Assembly: GCA_963981505.1 (NCBI GenBank)
Contig: CAXCEI010000006.1
Coordinates: 1-51,257 of the forward strand
Source of the DNA: OPU3-GD-OMZ sp001901525
GTDB taxonomy: Bacteria; Pseudomonadota; Gammaproteobacteria; Methylococcales; Methylomonadaceae
Reading direction: 5' to 3'
Length of the DNA: 51,257 nucleotides
In this document: positions 44,147 to 51,257 of the stretch, one piece after another
Layout: the number at the start of each line of letters is the position of its first letter
Numbering within the stretch: position 1 is the first letter of the stretch
The notes under the pieces: generated by a model
Seen by the model: the letters and a program-made list of their open reading frames with translations, nothing else
What the model was told of the DNA's origin: nothing
Databases searched by the model: none
Position numbers and translations under genes: made by a program

Positions 44147-45946
44147 GTGGATCAAAAAAATATACGAAATTTTTCAATTATCGCTCATATTGATCATGGA
44201 AAATCAACATTAGCAGATCGTTTCATCCAGGTTTGTGGCGGTCTAACTGATCGTGAAATGGAAAATCAGGTGCTTGACTCTATGGATTTGGAGCGAGAGC
44301 GTGGCATTACGATTAAGGCGCAAAGTGTCACCTTGGATTTTCATTCAAATAATGGGGAAACCTATCAACTGAACTTTATTGATACACCGGGGCATGTTGA
44401 TTTCTCTTATGAGGTTTCGAGATCATTAGCCGCTTGCGAGGGTGCTTTGTTAGTGGTTGATGCGGCACAAGGGGTTGAGGCACAAAGTGTAGCCAATTGT
44501 TATACCGCTATCGAGCAGGGCTTGGAAGTACTGCCAGTCTTGAATAAGATTGATTTGCCCTCAGCAGAGCCTGAACGTGTTGTTCAGGAGATTGAGGATA
44601 TTATCGGCGTTCCAGCCGATCATGCATTGAAAATTAGTGCTAAAATCGGATTGGGTATAGAGGATGTTTTAGAGCAATTAGTTGAGAAAATACCCGCGCC
44701 ACAAGGTGATCGTGCTGGTCCCTTACAAGCGCTTATTATTGATTCTTGGTTTGATCCTTATTTAGGTGTGGTTTCACTGCTTCGGGTCATGAATGGGAGT
44801 ATCAGGCGAAAACAGAAAATCACCCTCATGTCTTCGGGACGTACTTTTTTGGTTGAGCAAGTCGGTGTATTTTCACCCAAACGAGAAAATAGGGCCGTAT
44901 TAGAATGTGGTGAGGTAGGTTTTCTGGTTGCGGGTATTAAAGATATTTTTGGTGCGCCGGTCGGAGATACTATTACGCTGGCTGAGAATCCAGCGGTAGA
45001 GCCATTAGAGGGTTTTCAAGAGGTTCAGCCACGAGTCTTTGCAGGGCTTTATCCGGTCACGTCGGATGATTACGAGGGTTTGCGCGAGTCGCTTGATAAA
45101 TTGCGTTTAAACGATGCGGCATTACAGTTTGAACCAGAGACCTCAGAGGCTTTGGGGTTTGGTTTTCGCTGTGGTTTTTTGGGTATGCTTCACATGGAGA
45201 TTATTCAGGAGCGACTGGAACGTGAATATAACCTCAATCTTATTACAACTGCACCGACAGTGGTCTATGAGGTTGCGTTACATAATGGTAAGGTGATCTC
45301 GATTGATAATCCCTCTAAATTGCCCGATGCAGGAACAGTTCTAGAAATCAGAGAACCTATCATTGAAGCTAATATTTTAGTCCCTCAGGACTATTTAGGA
45401 AGCGTTATAGGTCTTTGTGTCGAGAAGCGTGGTGTTCAGAAGAATATGCAGTATATGGGCTCACAAGTCTCGTTAAGTTATGAGTTGCCGTTAAGCGAAG
45501 TCGTTTTGGATTTTTTCGATCGATTAAAGTCAGTCAGTCGGGGTTATGCCTCTTTTGATTATGAATTTAAGCGATTCCAAGTCGGTGAGTTGGTGAAATT
45601 GGATGTGCTGATTAATGGTGATCGTGTTGATGCGCTATCTTTGATTATTCATCGTGAGAACATTCAACACAAAGGTCGTGATTTAGTCGATAAAATGAAA
45701 GAGTTAATTCCTAGGCAGATGTTTGATGTGGCTATTCAAGCGGCAATTGGTGCCAAGGTGGTAGCGCGCTCTACCGTGAAGGCGATGCGAAAAAATGTAA
45801 CCGCTAAATGTTATGGCGGTGATATTTCTCGTAAAAGAAAATTATTGGAGAAGCAAAAGGCGGGTAAGAAGAGAATGAAGCAGGTGGGACGAATTGATAT
45901 TCCTCAAGATGCTTTTTTGGCAGTACTTCGAATGGGAAAAGATTAA
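44147..45946 (+). CDS. lepA: Translation elongation factor 4 (LepA)
   Basis: The 599-residue GTPase acts on stalled ribosomes and contributes to ribosome assembly. It has G1 AHIDHGKS (residues 13-20), G3 DTPGHVD, G4 NKID, EF-G-like domains II, III and V, and the LepA-specific C-terminal domain with KQKAGKKRMKQVGR. It starts with GTG two bases after the mucD stop and has no good ribosome-binding site, so translation probably depends on coupling to mucD. It precedes lepB, as usual. Confidence 0.97.
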   Translation: MDQKNIRNFSIIAHIDHGKSTLADRFIQVCGGLTDREMENQVLDSMDLERERGITIKAQSVTLDFHSNNGETYQLNFIDTPGHVDFSYEVSRSLAACEGALLVVDAAQGVEAQSVANCYTAIEQGLEVLPVLNKIDLPSAEPERVVQEIEDIIGVPADHALKISAKIGLGIEDVLEQLVEKIPAPQGDRAGPLQALIIDSWFDPYLGVVSLLRVMNGSIRRKQKITLMSSGRTFLVEQVGVFSPKRENRAVLECGEVGFLVAGIKDIFGAPVGDTITLAENPAVEPLEGFQEVQPRVFAGLYPVTSDDYEGLRESLDKLRLNDAALQFEPETSEALGFGFRCGFLGMLHMEIIQERLEREYNLNLITTAPTVVYEVALHNGKVISIDNPSKLPDAGTVLEIREPIIEANILVPQDYLGSVIGLCVEKRGVQKNMQYMGSQVSLSYELPLSEVVLDFFDRLKSVSRGYASFDYEFKRFQVGELVKLDVLINGDRVDALSLIIHRENIQHKGRDLVDKMKELIPRQMFDVAIQAAIGAKVVARSTVKAMRKNVTAKCYGGDISRKRKLLEKQKAGKKRMKQVGRIDIPQDAFLAVLRMGKD

Positions 45947-46014
45947 TTTAGCCGTCTCAACTGGTTTAATAGAAGGGTTTTTTTTACGGTATTAATAAAC
46001 TGAAGGAATTATAA

Positions 46015-46791
46015 GTGGATTTTGATTTTTCTTTTTTTCTCGTTATTGCAACGTTTGTGTCTGGCGGTATTGTGTTACTTTACAAGTTTTTTGGTAAGAC
46101 CGAACCGGTGAGTAGCGAAACGGAAAAAGAACCGTTATTGCTTGAATATGCACGGTCATTTTTCCCGGTGGTTCTCGTTGTTTTGTTGCTGCGTTCATTT
46201 TTAGTTGAACCCTTTCGGATCCCTTCGTCATCAATGATGCCCTCCTTATTGATTGGTGACTTTATTTTGGTCAGTAAATATGCCTACGGTGTCAGATTGC
46301 CTGTTCTTCATACTAAGGTAATGGAAGTGGGTCAACCTGAGCGCGGTGATGCAATTGTGTTTAGATATCCTAAAGCCCCAGACGTCGATTATATTAAACG
46401 GGTTGTAGGGGTACCGGGTGATCGGATTTCTTACTATAAAAAGCAGGTTTTTTTGAATGGGAAGCCGGTTAATCAGGTTTCTTTAGGAGAATATGTGGGT
46501 GTAGGGCAAGGCGCTAAAATGACCGGAGCTGAACACCTTGTTGAAAGTTTTGGCGAAAGAGATCACGAGATTTTATTGCAACCTAAAAGTTCTAATACTG
46601 AAGGGGTTTGGGTGGTTCCGGAAGGGCATTATTTTGTCATGGGTGATAATCGTGATAACAGTAACGACAGCCGGTACTGGGGTTTTGTTCCTGAACAAAA
46701 CTTAGTTGGGAAGGCTTTTTATATCTGGATGAACTGGGACTGGCAACATAAAGGTATTGGCTTTGAACGTATTGGGACTGTGCTTGAATAG
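46015..46791 (+). CDS. lepB: Signal peptidase I
   Basis: The 258-residue membrane protease removes signal peptides in the secretory pathway. Two N-terminal helices (about 5-24 and 50-62) anchor it. The catalytic Ser73 lies in RIPSSSMMPSLLIGD and the general base Lys128 in DYIKRVVGVPGD. The C-terminal part has GDNRDNSNDSRYWGFVP. It starts at GTG with GAAGGA seven bases before it. It is shorter than E. coli LepB (324), a normal size outside enterobacteria. Confidence 0.97.
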   Translation: MDFDFSFFLVIATFVSGGIVLLYKFFGKTEPVSSETEKEPLLLEYARSFFPVVLVVLLLRSFLVEPFRIPSSSMMPSLLIGDFILVSKYAYGVRLPVLHTKVMEVGQPERGDAIVFRYPKAPDVDYIKRVVGVPGDRISYYKKQVFLNGKPVNQVSLGEYVGVGQGAKMTGAEHLVESFGERDHEILLQPKSSNTEGVWVVPEGHYFVMGDNRDNSNDSRYWGFVPEQNLVGKAFYIWMNWDWQHKGIGFERIGTVLE

Positions 46792-46832
46792 ACTATTCTT
46801 AACACTTAAGTGTGTGAAGAGTGGAGGTCAGT

Positions 46833-47210
46833 ATGGAATTAATAAAAAAGCAGGTGGGTCTGAGTTATGTTGCGGTATTAATGATTGTCGGGGCGCTGGC
46901 AATAACAGGTTTTTTTGCGACTCGAGTCGGCTTGGTTTATTTTAATCATTATCAGGTGAAGTCGATTTTTGATTTATTGGAGAGTGAGCAGCCGGTAGCG
47001 CAACGATCGACTGTTGAAATAAGGCGTTTTATTGCAAAATATTTTTCATTAAACAGTATAGATTACATACAACGTGAAGATATAAAACTGGAACAGCAGG
47101 TGGGTTCAATAAAAGTACAATTAGACTATGAAGTTGTTAAGCCCATTGGCGGAAATTTGAGCTTTTTGATCAGTTTTTCTGAAACCAAAAATTTAAAGGT
47201 AATTTTTTGA
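46833..47210 (+). CDS. DUF4845 membrane protein
   Basis: The protein of 125 residues starts at the ATG at 46833 with GGAGG five bases before it; an upstream GTG is less likely. It has an N-terminal membrane helix (GLSYVAVLMIVGALAITGFFA) and a periplasmic domain with LDYEVVKPIGGNLSFLISF. DUF4845 genes lie between lepB and rnc in many gammaproteobacteria. The stop overlaps the rnc start by four bases. Function unknown. Confidence 0.88.
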   Translation: MELIKKQVGLSYVAVLMIVGALAITGFFATRVGLVYFNHYQVKSIFDLLESEQPVAQRSTVEIRRFIAKYFSLNSIDYIQREDIKLEQQVGSIKVQLDYEVVKPIGGNLSFLISFSETKNLKVIF

Positions 47211-47899
47211 TTAGAGAACCTAAGGTATTGTTAAAAAAACTGGAGCTACAGTTTAATGATGCCAAAATTTTTAGTACGGCATTGACCCACCGTAGTGCTG
47301 GAGAAAAAAATAACGAGCGGTTAGAGTTCTTAGGTGATGCTGTTTTAGGGTTTGTTATTGCTGATGTTTTGTGGAAACAGTTTCCAAAGGCCAGTGAGGG
47401 TGATTTGAGTCGATTAAGGGCAAGCCTTGTTAATCAAACTACGTTAGCAGAACTAGCACGGGAGCTTCATTTAGGTGATTATCTTATTATGGGCTCAGGT
47501 GAATTAAAGAGCGGTGGTTTTCGACGTGATTCAATTTTGTCTGATGCATTGGAATCGATTATGGGCGCCATCTTGACTGATCAGGGTTTTGTGGTTTGCC
47601 GGGCGTGGGTGTTAAGTATTTTTGCGGAAAGACTTTCGCAGTTAAGTACTGATAATTGGCAAAAAGATCCTAAAACGCGGCTACAGGAATATCTACAAGC
47701 TCGGCAGTTAGAGTTGCCTGTTTATCAGTTATTGACAGAGTCTGGTCAGCCCCATGTCAAACATTTCACGATTGAATGCCGTATTTGCATGATAGAAGAG
47801 CCGGTAACAGGAGAAGGGACATCAAGAAAGAAAGCAGAGCAAGAGGCCGCTGAACAGATGTTAAAGCGAATTTCAAAATTAGCAGGAACGCAGTCATGA
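47207..47899 (+). CDS. rnc: Ribonuclease III
   Basis: The 230-residue enzyme cuts double-stranded RNA in rRNA and mRNA processing. It has the signature NERLEFLGDAVLG with Glu40 and Asp44, the second acidic site in DALESIMGAIL, and a C-terminal double-stranded RNA-binding domain (about 155-225, GEGTSRKKAEQEAAEQML). The start is TTG, supported by AAAGGT six bases before it and by overlap with the DUF4845 stop (TTGA). It precedes era with a four-base overlap. Confidence 0.97.
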   Translation: MIREPKVLLKKLELQFNDAKIFSTALTHRSAGEKNNERLEFLGDAVLGFVIADVLWKQFPKASEGDLSRLRASLVNQTTLAELARELHLGDYLIMGSGELKSGGFRRDSILSDALESIMGAILTDQGFVVCRAWVLSIFAERLSQLSTDNWQKDPKTRLQEYLQARQLELPVYQLLTESGQPHVKHFTIECRICMIEEPVTGEGTSRKKAEQEAAEQMLKRISKLAGTQS

Positions 47900-48777
47900 A
47901 TTGTGGTTATGTTGCGCTTATTGGGCGCCCCAATGTCGGGAAGTCGACATTAATGAATCATCTTTTGGGTCAAAAAATCAGTATTACTTCACGTAAGCCT
48001 CAAACCACACGGCATCAGATATTAGGTATTAAGACAACTGATTTGGGTCAGGCTATTTTTGTCGATACGCCTGGGATGCATGATGGCGAACAACGGGCGC
48101 TTAATCGATACCTTAATCGCACGGCCGATACCTCTTTACTTGGGGTTGATTTGGTGGTTTGGTTAATAGACAGTCTTGAGTGGCATGAGTATGACGATGT
48201 GATTATCAAGAAGCTACACCGTGCAGGAGTACCGGTTATTTTAGCGGTTAACAAGGTAGACAGAGTGAAGGATAAACAGACGATGTTGCCTTTTTTTGCT
48301 GAGGCGGGTAAGAAGTATCCATTTGCAGAAATTATTCCTGTATCTGCATTGAAAGGTAATAATTTAGAGCAATTAGAACAAATTCTTATGGCGCGACTCC
48401 CATCGTCTGCGTTGATTTATCCAGAAGATCAGGTTACCGATCGTCCGGAGCGCTTTTTAACGGCGGAAATTATTCGTGAAAAGTTAATCAGGCGTCTGGG
48501 GCAGGAATTACCACATGCGTTAACGGTTGAAATCGAACGCTATGAAGAGACACCTGCGATTACTCGTATCTATGCCATTGTCTGGGTTGAGCGAGATACA
48601 CAGAAAAACATTGTGATTGGTAAACAAGGCGCCTTATTGAAAAGTATTGGTACCGATGCACGCCAAGATATTGAGGTTTTAATTGATAATAAGGTTTATT
48701 TGCAGCTTTGGGTAAAAGTTAAAAAGGGCTGGGCAAATAATGAACGTGCCTTAAATAGTTTGGGGTTTAATGAGTAG
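47896..48777 (+). CDS. era: GTPase Era
   Basis: The 293-residue GTPase binds 16S rRNA and takes part in 30S assembly. It has G1 GRPNVGKS (residues 10-17), the switch region KPQTTRHQI, G3 DTPG, G4 NKVD and a C-terminal KH domain with VIGKQGALLKSIGTDARQDIE. It overlaps rnc by four bases upstream and recO by eight downstream, the tight rnc-era-recO arrangement. Confidence 0.98.
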   Translation: MNCGYVALIGRPNVGKSTLMNHLLGQKISITSRKPQTTRHQILGIKTTDLGQAIFVDTPGMHDGEQRALNRYLNRTADTSLLGVDLVVWLIDSLEWHEYDDVIIKKLHRAGVPVILAVNKVDRVKDKQTMLPFFAEAGKKYPFAEIIPVSALKGNNLEQLEQILMARLPSSALIYPEDQVTDRPERFLTAEIIREKLIRRLGQELPHALTVEIERYEETPAITRIYAIVWVERDTQKNIVIGKQGALLKSIGTDARQDIEVLIDNKVYLQLWVKVKKGWANNERALNSLGFNE

Positions 48778-49492
48778 TTACGCTGTTTATTCGCAGACTG
48801 CTTTTGTTTTACATACTCGAAAATACCGTGAAACCAGCCTTTTAGTCGATGTTTTTACGTGTGATTACGGGGTGATCACCTTGGTTGCAAAAGGGGTGCG
48901 TAAAAAAAACTCAAAATGGGCCGGTATTTTGCAATGTTTCCAGCCCTTGGAGCTTTCTTTTTCTGGGCGTTCAGAATTAAAAACATTAACCGGAGCAGCA
49001 CTGCTTTCTAATGGGGTTACATTGACGGGAATGAAGCTTTATTGTGGCTTTTACTTAAATGAGCTCTTGAATTGTTTTTTGCATAAGCAGGATGCCCATC
49101 CTGAAGTGTTTGAAGATTACCGGCAGTGCCTTATTCAATTGGCAACGGCAAGTTCTGTAGAGTCGGTTCTGCGTATTTTTGAATTGACCTTGTTAGAAAA
49201 ATTGGGGTACGGCTTGCAATTGGAAAACGATTCGGTCACGGAGCGTCCCATTGATCCGGATAAACACTACGAATATGTGAGAGAGATAGGACCAGTGCAA
49301 ACTACAGGTAAGGGCTTTTCGGGTAAAAGTTTGATTGCCTTAAGGAAAAAAATATTAAATGATGAGCTGGTTAGAAAAGAGGCTAAGCAGTTGATGCGCC
49401 AACTCATTGATTTTCACTTGCAAGGGCGGGAGCTTAAGAGCCGTGTGCTAATGAGTCAGTTTATCCGGCAACAGTCGGTGGTGACCCGCTAA
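48770..49492 (+). CDS. recO: DNA repair protein RecO
   Basis: The 240-residue protein helps load RecA in the RecFOR pathway. It has an N-terminal OB-fold (TAFVLHTRKYRETSLLVDVFTCDYG seen as TRKYRETSLLVDVFT), the KGVRKKNSKWAGILQCFQPL segment, and a helical C-terminal domain ending with FIRQQ. It has no visible Cys4 zinc motif, as is common among gammaproteobacteria. It overlaps era and precedes pdxJ. Confidence 0.95.
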   Translation: MSSYAVYSQTAFVLHTRKYRETSLLVDVFTCDYGVITLVAKGVRKKNSKWAGILQCFQPLELSFSGRSELKTLTGAALLSNGVTLTGMKLYCGFYLNELLNCFLHKQDAHPEVFEDYRQCLIQLATASSVESVLRIFELTLLEKLGYGLQLENDSVTERPIDPDKHYEYVREIGPVQTTGKGFSGKSLIALRKKILNDELVRKEAKQLMRQLIDFHLQGRELKSRVLMSQFIRQQSVVTR

Positions 49493-49522
49493 GTAGCATT
49501 CAGCCAAGGGGTTAAAAAAAAG

Positions 49523-50263
49523 ATGGAACAATTAGTTATTTTATTAGGTGTTAATATTGATCACGTCGCAACGCTTCGGCAAGCACGGGGAACTGCTTAT
49601 CCGGAACCTGTTGAGGCGGCGCTGATGGCTGAGAAGGCCGGTGCTGATAGTATAACTGCCCATCTTCGGGAAGATCGCCGTCATATTCAGGATCGTGATA
49701 TTTATTTGCTGAAAAGTATGCTTCATACGCGGTTAAACTTAGAAATGGCGGTTACTGATGAAATGGTAAAAATAGCAATGGATGTGCAGCCACAGGCCTG
49801 CTGCTTAGTCCCTGAGAAGAGGGTTGAATTAACTACGGAAGGCGGTTTGGATGTTAAAGCAAGTCTGCCCAGAATTAAAGCGGCTTGTCAGCAGTTAGCA
49901 ACGACCAACACGGAGGTGTCCTTATTTATTGATCCAGACCCGCTGCAAATTGATGCAGCCGTTGAAACCGGTGCGCCGGTTATTGAATTGCATACCGGTA
50001 CCTATGCTGAGGCTAAAACAACTGCCGAGCAGAATGATGAATTGCAACGGATTAAACAGGCGGCAGCTTATGCCTATAGTCAAGGATTACAAGTGAATGC
50101 CGGGCATGGATTGACTTATCACAATGTTGAGGCGATCGCTAAAATCCCTGAGGTGGTCGAGTTGAATATTGGACATGCCATTATCGCTCGAGCGGTTCTG
50201 GGAGGTTTGTCAGAAGCGGTTAGAGAAATGAAGGCTTTAATGCGGGCAAGTCGTCGGTGGTGA
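49523..50263 (+). CDS. pdxJ: Pyridoxine 5'-phosphate synthase
   Basis: The 246-residue TIM-barrel enzyme makes pyridoxine phosphate from 1-deoxyxylulose phosphate and an amino-acetone phosphate. It has GVNIDHVATLRQARGT, ADSITAHLREDRRHI, the catalytic His regions ELHTGTYA and AGHGLTYHN, and ELNIGHAIIARAV. It is the last gene of the rnc-era-recO-pdxJ cluster, 30 bases after recO. The length matches the family. Confidence 0.97.
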   Translation: MEQLVILLGVNIDHVATLRQARGTAYPEPVEAALMAEKAGADSITAHLREDRRHIQDRDIYLLKSMLHTRLNLEMAVTDEMVKIAMDVQPQACCLVPEKRVELTTEGGLDVKASLPRIKAACQQLATTNTEVSLFIDPDPLQIDAAVETGAPVIELHTGTYAEAKTTAEQNDELQRIKQAAAYAYSQGLQVNAGHGLTYHNVEAIAKIPEVVELNIGHAIIARAVLGGLSEAVREMKALMRASRRW

Positions 50264-50321
50264 TTTTTTTAAGAGACAATAATTGATGCCAAGTGTTAAA
50301 TAACCTGACATCTTTATAGCG

Positions 50322-50341
50322 CGGTAAATGAAAAATTACCG
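50322..50341. terminator. Weak hairpin after pdxJ and the sigma-54 activator gene
   Basis: CGGTAA (50322-50327) pairs with TTACCG (50336-50341) around an eight-base A-rich loop. It overlaps the stop of the leftward gene. No T-run follows on the plus strand, so its role as a terminator is uncertain. Confidence 0.3.
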
Positions 50342-51257
50342 AGTGCCGAGGGCGTGTTTTTGAATACGGTACAGTAGGGTGTCGCGACTGATGCCGAGAA
50401 GACGTGCTGATTTACTACGGTTACCATTAGTTCGCGTCAAGGCTTGATGAATAAGGTCAGCTTCTAGTGCATCAAGGTTGATACCGGCTTCAGGTAAAAC
50501 AGAAATACCGCCTTTGTTTTGGGTCGTTAGTTGGCTGACAAACTCTTTCGGGAGATTTTCCGGTTCGAGTGTTTTTCCCGGTAACAGTACGCTGACGCGC
50601 TCACAAAGATTTTTAAGTTCACGAATATTGCCGGGCCATGAATAACCCCGTAATTGCTTTAAACTGAGGGTGCTGAATTTAGCATTCTGCACGCCATACT
50701 GGGAGGCGAATTTTTTTAAGTAAAAGGTGCATAAACCCTCAATATCTTCAGTGCGCTGGTTAAGCGCCGGGAGTTCTAAAGGGACAATATTGAGGCGAAA
50801 AAACAGATCGGATCTGAAAAGCCCTTGTTTTATTTTGTCATCGAGGTTGGAATTAGTGGCAGAAATGACGCGAACATCCAAGGTAAGTGCTTGGGTGCTT
50901 CCGACCGGTAAGCATTCGCCGGTTTCTAGAAAGCGTAACAATTTAGCTTGAACGGACAGGCCTAAAGAATCAATTTCATCGAGAAACAAGGTGCCATTGT
51001 GAGCGGCTTGTAAGAGTCCTTTCTTATCGGTGTCAGCACCGGTAAAGGCACCTTTTTTGTGGCCAAAAAGTTCAGATTCAACAATCCCTTCAGGGAGTGT
51101 TGCACAATTTATTTTTATAAAAGGCCGTTCTGCGCGCGGGCCGCTTTGCTGGATTGCGGTGGCTAAGATTTCTTTACCGGTGCCTGTAGGTCCTTTAATC
51201 AGAATGCCAACATCGCTAAAAGCAATCATTTGCGCACTACGAACAACACTTTCCAGT
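50336..51257 (-). CDS. Sigma-54-dependent transcriptional activator, N-terminal part outside the window
   Basis: The frame runs from the right edge with no start needed inside the window (residues LESVVRSAQMIAFSDVG continue the domain upstream). The AAA+ domain is nearly complete: Walker A GPTGTGKE, the sigma-54 loop GAFTGAD, Walker B LFLDEIDSL, and YSWPGNIRELKN. A Fis-type helix-turn-helix (NRSKSARLLGISRDTLLYRI) ends the protein. The N-terminal input domain is unseen, so it may be an NtrC-type response regulator or another type. The target cannot be read, and no sigma-54 promoter was recognised in the window. Confidence 0.9.
   Translation of the reverse strand, partial: LESVVRSAQMIAFSDVGILIKGPTGTGKEILATAIQQSGPRAERPFIKINCATLPEGIVESELFGHKKGAFTGADTDKKGLLQAAHNGTLFLDEIDSLGLSVQAKLLRFLETGECLPVGSTQALTLDVRVISATNSNLDDKIKQGLFRSDLFFRLNIVPLELPALNQRTEDIEGLCTFYLKKFASQYGVQNAKFSTLSLKQLRGYSWPGNIRELKNLCERVSVLLPGKTLEPENLPKEFVSQLTTQNKGGISVLPEAGINLDALEADLIHQALTRTNGNRSKSARLLGISRDTLLYRIQKHALGTR

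Noticed and set aside
1..51257. tRNA, rRNA, CRISPR, insertion sequence or prophage content
   Set aside because: I saw no cloverleaf-like gene, no spaced direct repeats of CRISPR type, no transposase or phage gene, and no inverted-repeat-bounded element.

Overview
The window reads as ordinary chromosome of a moderately AT-rich gammaproteobacterium. The best evidence is conserved gene order: nadB divergent from rpoE-rseA-rseC-mucD-lepA-lepB-DUF4845-rnc-era-recO-pdxJ, dusB-fis-purH-purD, and aroQ-accB-accC-prmA. Three complete oxaloacetate decarboxylase sodium-pump genes and a mobA-fdhD pair fit a marine or brackish Methylococcales- or Thiotrichales-like organism, but nothing visible settles the genus. 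I see no tRNA, rRNA, insertion sequence, prophage or CRISPR array. Coding density is high, and the only gene-free stretch above 300 bases (5535-5879) carries the clpB promoter region.

Layout. 1-1714: two paralogous PAS signalling genes on the minus strand, the first cut by the window edge. 1875-3204: two small membrane-protein genes. 3260-5534: a minus-strand operon of two paired DUF1538 membrane proteins, a PII-like protein and a CBS-domain protein. 5880-10550: clpB, then phoB-phoR. 10646-11923: a TSUP permease and a DUF1439-like secreted protein. 12054-15316: oadGAB (minus). 15527-17231: msrB and an M18 aminopeptidase. 17295-21461: dusB-fis-purH-purD (minus). 21719-24965: aroQ-accB-accC-prmA. 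24962-27573: cutA-dsbD-tlpA-like (minus). 27677-30715: fxsA, a DUF2892 protein and uvrD. 30738-35087: a CzcAB heavy-metal efflux pair (minus). 35188-36051: two small lipoproteins (minus). 36105-37558: mobA-fdhD. 37575-40832: htpX, an ADP-ribose-type Nudix hydrolase and nadB. 40981-50263: the rpoE to pdxJ cluster. 50336-51257: the 3' part of a sigma-54 activator gene.

A theme running through the window is envelope and protein-quality stress. clpB and htpX each have a sigma-32-like promoter with the same 13-base spacer. The rpoE cluster encodes a very short anti-sigma factor with no periplasmic domain, and no rseB. msrB, mucD, dsbD/TlpA and cutA add redox, folding and metal tolerance. The most novel-looking unit is the DUF1538/DUF1538/PII-like/CBS operon, which looks like a membrane carrier with two dedicated nucleotide-sensing regulators.
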